A DNA stretch of 25,160 nucleotides from an uncultured Bacteroidales bacterium (GTDB lineage: Bacteria; Bacteroidota; Bacteroidia; Bacteroidales; UBA932): contig URDD01000038.1 of the NCBI GenBank assembly GCA_900546395.1, positions 1 to 25,160 on the forward strand, in the 5' to 3' direction. The translations under genes were made by a program, and so were the position numbers. Below the pieces are notes generated by a model. It saw only the letters and a list, made by a program, of their open reading frames with translations, did no database searches and had not been told where the DNA came from. Shown here piece after piece: positions 15,520 to 23,530 of this stretch (its first letter is position 1; each line of letters opens with the position of its first letter).

Positions 15520-17991
15520 TTATAATTCTACAGTCTTTTCAAGGAGAATGTTGTCAGAAGAGGTACCGACAAGGATACGGTATTTGCCAGGATCGCACCT
15601 GAAGCTATCGGTATCAGTATCATAATATGAGAACGAGGAAGCATCCAGGGCTATTTCAATGCGTATCTTTTCGCCTTTCTTTATGAATTTCTTTTCAAAT
15701 CCTTTGAGTTCCTTGTACGGTCTTTCAACTGACGGCCTGACTGGAGCCACATATAATTGTGCTGTTTCAGCACCGTCTCGATTGCCAATGTTCTCCACAT
15801 CAAAGATGACATTGAAAGCATCCTTCCCCGTCTTCTCAACTTTAAGCCCCGAATACTTGAAATCAGTATAGGAAAGTCCGTGTCCGAAAGCAAACAAAGG
15901 TTTGGTTTCACTGACATCATAATGTCTGTATCCCATAAAAAGGCCTTCACCATATGCAACCCTCTTGTTCCCGTCAGAGTCGTAATAATAAGATGAGGCC
16001 GGATTCTCCTCCCATTTTCTGTCAAAGGTCACAGGAAGTTTGCCGGAAGGATTGGTCTTTCCGAAAAGAATCTCGGCAATAGCTGTTCCTCCTTCCTGAC
16101 CTGCAAACCAGATATGGAGAAGCGACGGAATCTTATCAATCCAGCGTGTCATGTCCACTCCTGCACCGGAGTTCACAAGCACCACGGTCTTCGGATTGGC
16201 GGCAGCTACACATTGCACGAGACTATCCTGGTACTGAGGCAATTCGAAAGGCCTGTCATTGCTTTCTCTCTCGCTACTCTCATTGAAGCCTACATTCACT
16301 ATAGCCACATCGGCCCTGCGGGCAAGTTCTACTGCTTCGTTGAACATAAGCCTGTCTTCCCTCCAGCCGAAAGAGATATCCACAGGGTGTACGTGTGCAA
16401 AATATTCAAGTACAATAGGATACTCCTTACCTTTTTCAAGAAGTACCACAGACTCACGTGTGGTGATGCCCTGATTTCGCCATTCGCTGATTATCATATC
16501 TTCACCGACCTTAAGACGGAAACCGTCAAAGCCCCTTACCACAAAACGATAGTCTGCAGTCTTTTCCGGCCTTACGACCCCACTCCAACGCATAGAGCAA
16601 TGGTCGAAAGGAATGCCTTTTCTCTCGTCCGCTATATGCCAGCCATTGCCGATATTAACAATGGTATCTGTTTTTACTATAACAGGATTCCCTTTCAGAT
16701 TCGTATTGGGATAATATTCAGCCTTCAGACCTTTTTCTGAACTGCCGGGAGCAGTATAAAACACAGAATTGGCTACAGTCTCTACAAGAGTAGGCACACC
16801 GGGAGCATACAGTACATCGACACCTGCATTCTTTAATCCTTCAAGCACGGAAACAGAATGGAAAGGGAAAGTGTATGAACTTCCTCCTCCGGAAATATAT
16901 GAACCTGCATTAGGACCTATCAAAGCAACGGATTTCACTTTTGACGAATCAAAAGGAAGGAGTCCTCCTTCGTTCTTCATCAGCACGATGCCTTCTCTGG
17001 CAAGATCAAGGGCAACTCCGGCACCCTGAGGATTATCATATGGAATAGAACTGTCAAGCTGTGAATTGTCAAAAAAGCCGAAACGGAAGATTATGCGCAG
17101 GATACGCCTCACTTTCTCATCAATGACAGCTTCGCTTACCCTGCCCTCCCGTATTGCAGGCAACAACTGCTCACGGTTCATCCATTTTGCACGGGGCATT
17201 TCAAGGTCAAGTCCGCCGTTGGCAGCGGCCACGGCATCATATGTCGCAGACCAGTCGCTCATCACTATACCGTCAAAGCCCCACATGCCTCTGAGCACTG
17301 TATTGTTAAGATAGCCATTCTGTGTGGCATGCTCCCCGTTTACCGGATTATAGCTATCCATAACAGCGCCGGCACCTGCTTCTATGGCAGCTTTGAATGC
17401 AGGAAAATAGATTTCATGCAGAGTACGCTCGTCAATGTCACTGCTGACGTTGTTCCTGTCCCACTCCTGGTTATTTGCAGCATAATGCTTCAGGGTAGCG
17501 ACCACATTCTGATTCTGAAGGCCCTTTACATATTGTACCGCCACTTCGCTGTTAAGATAAGGATCTTCAGTGAAATACTCGAAATTCCTTCCGCAGAGCG
17601 GAGAACGGATGATATTCATGCCAGGACCTAGAAGGATATGAACTCCACGCGCCTTTGAGTCACGTCCCAGTTGTTCTCCGAGACGGTACACAAGATCTCG
17701 GTTCCATGTAGCAGCAGAAAGAACCCCGGCAGGATATGCAGTGGATTTTCCATCCTTATGAGTACCCACGGGACCATCCGTAAGTTTGATTTCAGGGAGA
17801 CCAAGGCGTTCTATTCCTCTTATATAGAAACCTTTATGACCTCCTATATAGTCTATCTTCTCTTCAATGGTCATGTGACGGAGCAAATCCTCAACCCTTT
17901 CCTCCACAGAGGCGTTCCTATCTTTATAGACCTGGGCGGAAAGGCTTAGTGCCAGTACCAAAAATATTGTTGCTATGAGTATTCTTTTCAT
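15520..17991 (-). CDS. Glycoside hydrolase family 3 beta-glycosidase with PA14 insert
   Basis: An 823-residue exported enzyme releasing terminal beta-linked sugars (glucose or xylose most often in GH3). Signal peptide: MKRILIATIFLVLALSLSAQ, cut near residue 20. The N-terminal TIM barrel shows LTDGPVGTH, NIIRSPLCGRNFEYFTEDP, LKHYAANNQE and the nucleophile Asp246 in GIVMSDWSATYD. The second alpha/beta domain (from about 335, LAREGIVLMKNEGGLLPF) is interrupted by a PA14 domain at about 420-545 (GLKAEYYPNTNLKG) and resumes with a candidate acid/base Glu in ESNDRPFELP (residue 576). The C-terminal fibronectin-III-like domain (about 710-820) is standard for the family. PA14 inserts in GH3 enzymes can bear on the active-site pocket and substrate choice. 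Located 51 nt after the SGNH esterase gene and 46 nt before the GH-A lipoprotein gene. Confidence 0.93.
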   Translation of the reverse strand: MKRILIATIFLVLALSLSAQVYKDRNASVEERVEDLLRHMTIEEKIDYIGGHKGFYIRGIERLGLPEIKLTDGPVGTHKDGKSTAYPAGVLSAATWNRDLVYRLGEQLGRDSKARGVHILLGPGMNIIRSPLCGRNFEYFTEDPYLNSEVAVQYVKGLQNQNVVATLKHYAANNQEWDRNNVSSDIDERTLHEIYFPAFKAAIEAGAGAVMDSYNPVNGEHATQNGYLNNTVLRGMWGFDGIVMSDWSATYDAVAAANGGLDLEMPRAKWMNREQLLPAIREGRVSEAVIDEKVRRILRIIFRFGFFDNSQLDSSIPYDNPQGAGVALDLAREGIVLMKNEGGLLPFDSSKVKSVALIGPNAGSYISGGGSSYTFPFHSVSVLEGLKNAGVDVLYAPGVPTLVETVANSVFYTAPGSSEKGLKAEYYPNTNLKGNPVIVKTDTIVNIGNGWHIADERKGIPFDHCSMRWSGVVRPEKTADYRFVVRGFDGFRLKVGEDMIISEWRNQGITTRESVVLLEKGKEYPIVLEYFAHVHPVDISFGWREDRLMFNEAVELARRADVAIVNVGFNESSERESNDRPFELPQYQDSLVQCVAAANPKTVVLVNSGAGVDMTRWIDKIPSLLHIWFAGQEGGTAIAEILFGKTNPSGKLPVTFDRKWEENPASSYYYDSDGNKRVAYGEGLFMGYRHYDVSETKPLFAFGHGLSYTDFKYSGLKVEKTGKDAFNVIFDVENIGNRDGAETAQLYVAPVRPSVERPYKELKGFEKKFIKKGEKIRIEIALDASSFSYYDTDTDSFRCDPGKYRILVGTSSDNILLEKTVEL

Positions 17992-18042
17992 TATGCGCTA
18001 ATTTATAATCGTTTTCATATTTCCAGATAAAGAGGATGACAA

Positions 18043-20076
18043 TCATTTAATATAATTTGAAATAACTTTTTGCCATACTTTATAACCATCAGCAGTAAGG
18101 TGCAGTCTGTCCTCACGAAAATGCTCCGGACAAAGTTTCCCATCAGCCCCGAACATCGGAGTATATATATCAGCATATTTAGAATTCAACTGACTTTCGG
18201 CAAAAGCCTTAATAAGAGCATTTGTCTGCTCTATACGCTCCTTATCCTTTAATCTCCTGGGGGAGGGTTTGATGGAAATCAAGACAATTTCGGCGTCCGG
18301 TTTCGACTCTCTTACCATATTGAAGAGTCTGGCGACCTGCTCCATTACCTCGTCAGGAGTCCAGTGGTATCCTATATCATTGTCTCCGACATACAAAAAG
18401 ATTTGCTTTGGATCATACGGAGCAACCAGACGATCGAAATAATTTATCATATCTATGGTCTTTGTCCCCGACACTCCCCTGTTCAGTACGTATTTCCCCG
18501 GGAAATCATCGGCAACAGTCTTCCAGTTTTCTATGGTCGAACTTCCTACAAAAAGGATGACACCGTCTTTCGGAGGGTTTTCCCGATCCAGTCTTTCATA
18601 TCTTGCAAACTTTTCGTCCCATTTGAGCTGCTGCTTGAGCTTCGGTACACCTTTGATGCGATCTGTTTTAATAGGTTTTCCCCTCAAAAGGATGCGTCCG
18701 AGATATATCACAGACCTATCATATTTTTCAGGACTGGTGTCTATATCAGTGTCATTATCCAATATCGTCTTCTTGTCTATATCCACAGAAGAAATCCTTA
18801 GCGTCACCTGATGTTGGCCGTACGGTACCTCAACAACTGCATGCTGGCCGCGGTGGCGGTTGTTGCACCAGCGGTTAAAACGGTTCAAAGTATAATCACC
18901 TTTAGAATCATTTGTCCGGAACCAACTGAAGCCATTCCTGTGGCATGGTTTCAGTTTTACCAATTCACCGTCTATAAGCACTTCCAACTGGCCTACCTCA
19001 GGTCCTCCGACATCAAACAGTCCGAACATATCTCCCTCAAATGCAAAATGCAGCACTGATTCCTTTCTGTATGAAGTCAACACGGTATCAAACCATCCGG
19101 AAAATTTCCTGAGTTCCGGTCTGTCTGCCGTCCTAACCTCTTTCCAGTTTCCGTCGAATTCCGCTATTTCAGAAGGAATATACATTCCTGCAATATCCCA
19201 CTTAGCTCCAAAAACCGGCTCTGAGGGCAAAAGATGCGGCTTGGGATTATCCCGGGCAGACATCTTTTCAAGTCCCCGTGCCAAAGCTGCCGCATATAGG
19301 TTGCCCCCGGATGTAGAAGGATGGATTCCATCATTTGAAAAGAGAATCTTCCCATCAGCCTTCTTGCCTTTCCAGAGCAATCTTCCATCCTTTTCCAATG
19401 CAGAAGCCTCCATTCCGAGATGAATTGAAGGCAAGGAATAATGTTCCGCTACTTTTTCAAGAGCCTGCACAGACTTAGGCATACCTCCTGCCTGATAATC
19501 GCAGGTCTCACCTGTCTTTATAGTGTATATCAGACATATATCTGTCGTAGAATCATTCTTTATAATCTGGCGGACAATCCCTTCCATACCTTCAGCATAA
19601 GCCCCGTTAACAGCGAACTCAACAAATACCAGGTCAGGATCATGTCTGAGGACTTGTTCCCCTATCCTGAAAGCTCCAAGGTCGGTACCTGTACCAGACA
19701 CTCCTGCATTCAACCATGTAAACCGCACTCCGGGCCATTTCTTTTCCATAAACTTGCTTATCTGTAAGCGATAGCAATAATCTCCCTGAGTAATGCTACC
19801 TCCAATGAATGCCACCGTTACATTCTCTCCTTCAGACATCTTGCCGAAGAAGTTCGGCAGACCACCACGCACAATGCACTCACTTTCGTCAAAGAAAGTC
19901 CCTGGCATTATATCTTCAATCTCAGGACTATCAGCCTTATACATAAGAGGCGATGCTCCATCCTGAGAAGCAGCTATCATATCGGCACAACTCAATTCCT
20001 GCGAGAATGCAGTTTGAGGCACAGCAAGGAATATCGCTGCAAAAAAAACTGTTACTATATGAAAATATTCCGTCAT
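18043..20076 (-). CDS. Exported protein with two tandem SGNH/GDSL esterase domains
   Basis: A 677-residue exported protein with two complete-looking SGNH hydrolase domains, most likely removing acetyl or other acyl groups from a glycan. Domain 1 (about 85-275): IGGSITQGD with Ser94, NAGVSGTGTDLG with Gly125, FVEFAVNGA with Asn157, DGIHPSTSGG with Asp249 and His252. A beta-rich middle section (about 285-465) follows, resembling the carbohydrate-binding segment seen beside some such esterases. Domain 2 (about 500-677): VGSSTIENW with Ser512, NRGVSGTKTIDM with Gly534, YVGDNDIG with Asn566, EDRLHLTADGY with Asp656 and His659. The hydrophobic leader ends in FSQ (about residue 26), but no basic residue precedes its core, which is unusual for a signal peptide; an in-frame stop just upstream rules out a longer start. 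Gaps to neighbours are 46 and 51 nt. Confidence 0.87.
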   Translation of the reverse strand: MTEYFHIVTVFFAAIFLAVPQTAFSQELSCADMIAASQDGASPLMYKADSPEIEDIMPGTFFDESECIVRGGLPNFFGKMSEGENVTVAFIGGSITQGDYCYRLQISKFMEKKWPGVRFTWLNAGVSGTGTDLGAFRIGEQVLRHDPDLVFVEFAVNGAYAEGMEGIVRQIIKNDSTTDICLIYTIKTGETCDYQAGGMPKSVQALEKVAEHYSLPSIHLGMEASALEKDGRLLWKGKKADGKILFSNDGIHPSTSGGNLYAAALARGLEKMSARDNPKPHLLPSEPVFGAKWDIAGMYIPSEIAEFDGNWKEVRTADRPELRKFSGWFDTVLTSYRKESVLHFAFEGDMFGLFDVGGPEVGQLEVLIDGELVKLKPCHRNGFSWFRTNDSKGDYTLNRFNRWCNNRHRGQHAVVEVPYGQHQVTLRISSVDIDKKTILDNDTDIDTSPEKYDRSVIYLGRILLRGKPIKTDRIKGVPKLKQQLKWDEKFARYERLDRENPPKDGVILFVGSSTIENWKTVADDFPGKYVLNRGVSGTKTIDMINYFDRLVAPYDPKQIFLYVGDNDIGYHWTPDEVMEQVARLFNMVRESKPDAEIVLISIKPSPRRLKDKERIEQTNALIKAFAESQLNSKYADIYTPMFGADGKLCPEHFREDRLHLTADGYKVWQKVISNYIK

Positions 20077-20122
20077 ATTTCAAATGTTCAAGCCACTCAA
20101 ATACAGGAGGGCGACAATACTT

Positions 20123-23100
20123 TTATTTGTGATTCATTATTATTTCTTTGACAACATCTGCCTTGCCATCTTCATTGAAGGTCATCTTGAGTACTGCATC
20201 TTCATCAAGTCCGACTTTATAGAAACTCCATTCGAATGGATAGGATGACACCGTGGTGCTTTTACCGTTGCATTCCACACTCACTGAAAGACTCCTGCCT
20301 TTCCGTGGTGCAGTCTCAGCAAAGCCGTAGATGGAGTCCCATCCGAACGGAGACCGGATACGAAAAACAAATACTTTCCCGAATGTATCACCCATATCGA
20401 TAACTTCCATACCATGTCTCAATGCCGGAATATTATCCTGCTTTGTCTTAAGAAGAGGCAGAGCAACAGCTCTGAAGCCTTTGGCAGGCAAAGTAACGGA
20501 TACCATACCGCCTTCAAGTGCCACATTTGAACTTTTTCCGACTTCTGTGTGCACTACAGCCTTACCCTGCGGGGCAATTCTGGTCGAGACCTCTCCAAGA
20601 GTAACATTCGCTGTCATATTCTCATCAGCTTCGCTCGAAAGCAAAATCCAGAAATTCTTGTCTGACACGGCAGTTACATAATTGACATCCGGTCTGTCGA
20701 TATCAACCAACCCTTTCTTCATCCAGAGTCTGACATTATTGTCAGAGAACACATTACCTTTTCCTGAACCATAAATTCTGTTGGAGAACCACACAAAACC
20801 CTCTTGAATACTATAAGGAAAGGACACATACCCGTTAGAACGCTCTATAGCCTCCGATACAAGATAGTCCCAAGTAAAGGCAAAATGAGGTGGAATATGG
20901 TGATAATAGATTGAACTTACATCAGGACCTTTGTATGGGAATTCCTCGGACATCGTAATATCCGTATAACCCGTCGCATAATATCCCGGATAGTTAGAAA
21001 ACCTGCCTATGACCGCATTGCGTGCATAAGTCCGATATATTTCATCTCCAGTATGCCGGTAAAGACGGAGCAGATGGGGTGCCCAGCTGCTCATGAACAC
21101 GGAACGCACCTGCTTGCCGCTTTGACGAAGGAAATATGTCTCAGGCTGCTCGAACCCCAGCCCTACAGGTGACACTTTCCAGTCCGGCACCTGCTTTTCC
21201 GGAGTGTCTCCGGCCACACGAGGATAGCCGAGACGAAATTTCTCCTTTCCTTTCCACCACATTGTAGTATTGCCTTCGAAATATCCACCCGGATGTATGG
21301 TCTGCATCTCTCCGCGCACGGCCGGATAACTGCGGACGCCCGCAATTGTACTCGCAGCCCCGTACTTTGCTGCCTTGAGAAATTTTTCGTTTCCTGTAAG
21401 TTCATAAAGGTCAATAAGATTCCACCATGCAGGATAAATATTTGAATTGTAGAAAGCCATACCACCTGACGGCTTGTCCTGCTTGCTATAGATATGCACG
21501 TCCACATATCTGTCAGCAGTTGAAGTCGCAAGGTCAAGCCATTTCCGGTCACCTGTCATCTTATATGCTGAAAGGAACTGCACCCATGAGACTACAAGAG
21601 TGGAATATCCCGTTGTTTTACGCACTTCACCTTCAGGAATGGCAATATCTTCAAGCCAAGGGTTCAAGTTTCCGAGCATGGCGTTAAGCCCTTCATAGTA
21701 GGAAGTATTGAACTGGGACTTGAACGGATTTAACTTCAATGTCTCCAATGTCCTGTTATATCCTGACGGCACAAGATCTGTTGCCCAGCGGTAGCCGCTG
21801 CGTGAAAGTGTGTACTCTATCGTAGGCAGAGCCCGACTGATATAGAAATCTTCGTCATCTGCAACCACTGCGGCTGAAATTATGGCCAATGGTGCGGAAT
21901 GAACGACGGTAGGTGCCGTCCCGGGATTGCCCTCTATGTCATAAAAACCTTTCAGGCTGTCATTCCATCCTCCAAACTCTTTATCGGACATAAGGTCCCT
22001 TATATTGAACATTGCATCGGTCAATGAGACATTGTCCTGCTTCCTATAGTCCCTGACTTTATACACATTGCCGGATATATATTCTAAAGCTTCATTCCAT
22101 GCCTGAGGTACAACTCCTATGACAAATTTACGCTTTATTGTCTCCCCGGCCTTTACCTTTGAGTCGGACATGCCTATAACAGGAGCAAACGCAGCGGGCT
22201 GCACCTCATTGCAATGGTTTTTTAGCGAGAATCCCATTGGAGAATAGTCCACGCTTCCCCACTCATTAGGAAAAACGGTATCGTCACCGCTGATGAACGA
22301 AGACATCGGCCCACCGGGAAATGTCACCGACTCCACAACAGACAAAGGCTGCTGCATCATCGCAGACGGCATCATGACAGGACTATCAGGAATTCTCCTG
22401 AACTGGAACATAGGAGGCATCAGTACATTACCTACCGAGGACTCCGGAACCGGCTGAAGCGCCGTCACTACCATGCTGTACATTCCATCCTCCGAAGCAG
22501 TACAAGAAAGTACAACCTCAATATGGTTTCCTCTTTCAAGAAGTTTCCATTGGCCATTGATTATCGAGCCATTTTTGGTAATATACTGCACCTCAATGCT
22601 CCTTACGCCACTTACTTTAGCCGAAACGGGTATAGCTTCGCTCAATTCTCCCGAGACAAAAGGATTCATATAGTCAGAATCCGAGCGGACTGTGTATGTC
22701 CTGCCATTGAATGTGAAAGTACTCTCGGCAACAGGCTCTTTCCACGAAGCATAAAACTTCTCATAGCCGATATGATTGACTTTTGAAGTGAGCAGAAACA
22801 CCTTGTTGTCCTCAGAATTGGAATAAAATCTTCGCCATACTCCGTTTACATAGATTTCCGTGCGGCATGCAATCGCCCCGGTTGCAGTACGTACAAAACT
22901 GAGCCTCAAGTCCGGATTCTCCACAGTAGCCACAGGTGCTGCATCATATCCTGCGTCCACAGGAGCGGAAATACTGGTCAGTTCCCTGCTTTCTGTCCGT
23001 ATATTCGCAGGATTGCGTCTCCATGTCCCTATCTCTTTCTTATCTGCCTTATTCGGGTCCAATGAAAAATCTCTACAAAGAAAAACTGCATCGCAACGTC

Positions 23101-23530
23101 CATAGTTTCTGTTGGTATCATGCAACCTAAACAGTGCCTGCCCTTTTTTCAGACATATCTTTCCTACATTCTCCCAATACCATCCTGCCTTTCCGTGCGC
23201 ACCTGACTCCTCCATAGGCTGCTCGTTGATGCTCAAGCGGAAGCGCCTTGTCCCCTGATGCTGCTCATAGTCGGCAGAGCGCACCCATACATTATATTCT
23301 CCGGCTTCAAGTATGTCAACGGCAGTCAGAGCGTCATATTGTACATCAAGACTTCCTCCGCCCCCAAGCCTGAGCATAGAAGATCCCATACAATCGGCAG
23401 AGCGTTCAGAAAACCATTTTCCCTTGAACTGAAATGCTTCCGCTTCAATCATATATCTGTCTGTAGCGGCATATACAGAGAATGTCGTTAACAAGGCGGC
23501 AACAGAGCACAAAAAATATCTGATTTTCAT
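20123..23530 (-). CDS. Large exported protein: CBM-like N-terminus and (alpha/alpha)-barrel-like region, function unknown
   Basis: A 1135-residue exported protein whose family I do not recognise. Signal peptide of about 21 residues (MKIRYFLCSVAALL up to VYA). Residues about 24-155 look like a beta-sandwich of the kind attached to many Bacteroidota glycan enzymes (YMIEAEAFQFKGKW, EYNVWVRSADY). Residues about 200-480 are strand-rich. Residues about 495-905 are helical and Trp/Tyr-rich with repeated hairpins typical of alpha/alpha toroids (for example SWVQFLSAYKMTGDRKWLDL and NLIDLYELTGNEKFLKAAKY). The final 230 residues are again beta-rich. Residues about 788-905 match the next gene upstream (shared DYLVSEA and SFP blocks). 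Such folds occur in glycoside hydrolases and polysaccharide lyases, so a depolymerase is the likely role; catalytic residues cannot be named. The start codon directly abuts the upstream gene's TAA. Confidence 0.8.
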   Translation of the reverse strand: MKIRYFLCSVAALLTTFSVYAATDRYMIEAEAFQFKGKWFSERSADCMGSSMLRLGGGGSLDVQYDALTAVDILEAGEYNVWVRSADYEQHQGTRRFRLSINEQPMEESGAHGKAGWYWENVGKICLKKGQALFRLHDTNRNYGRCDAVFLCRDFSLDPNKADKKEIGTWRRNPANIRTESRELTSISAPVDAGYDAAPVATVENPDLRLSFVRTATGAIACRTEIYVNGVWRRFYSNSEDNKVFLLTSKVNHIGYEKFYASWKEPVAESTFTFNGRTYTVRSDSDYMNPFVSGELSEAIPVSAKVSGVRSIEVQYITKNGSIINGQWKLLERGNHIEVVLSCTASEDGMYSMVVTALQPVPESSVGNVLMPPMFQFRRIPDSPVMMPSAMMQQPLSVVESVTFPGGPMSSFISGDDTVFPNEWGSVDYSPMGFSLKNHCNEVQPAAFAPVIGMSDSKVKAGETIKRKFVIGVVPQAWNEALEYISGNVYKVRDYRKQDNVSLTDAMFNIRDLMSDKEFGGWNDSLKGFYDIEGNPGTAPTVVHSAPLAIISAAVVADDEDFYISRALPTIEYTLSRSGYRWATDLVPSGYNRTLETLKLNPFKSQFNTSYYEGLNAMLGNLNPWLEDIAIPEGEVRKTTGYSTLVVSWVQFLSAYKMTGDRKWLDLATSTADRYVDVHIYSKQDKPSGGMAFYNSNIYPAWWNLIDLYELTGNEKFLKAAKYGAASTIAGVRSYPAVRGEMQTIHPGGYFEGNTTMWWKGKEKFRLGYPRVAGDTPEKQVPDWKVSPVGLGFEQPETYFLRQSGKQVRSVFMSSWAPHLLRLYRHTGDEIYRTYARNAVIGRFSNYPGYYATGYTDITMSEEFPYKGPDVSSIYYHHIPPHFAFTWDYLVSEAIERSNGYVSFPYSIQEGFVWFSNRIYGSGKGNVFSDNNVRLWMKKGLVDIDRPDVNYVTAVSDKNFWILLSSEADENMTANVTLGEVSTRIAPQGKAVVHTEVGKSSNVALEGGMVSVTLPAKGFRAVALPLLKTKQDNIPALRHGMEVIDMGDTFGKVFVFRIRSPFGWDSIYGFAETAPRKGRSLSVSVECNGKSTTVSSYPFEWSFYKVGLDEDAVLKMTFNEDGKADVVKEIIMNHK

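Noticed and set aside
16114..16740. 208-codon plus-strand open frame inside the GH3 gene
   Set aside because: Antisense to conserved GH3/PA14 coding sequence; no signs of a real protein.
17992..18042. Internal promoter upstream of GH3 (a TAAATTAG element on the minus strand)
   Set aside because: No TTTG at the right distance; a -7 match alone is expected by chance in AT-rich spacers.
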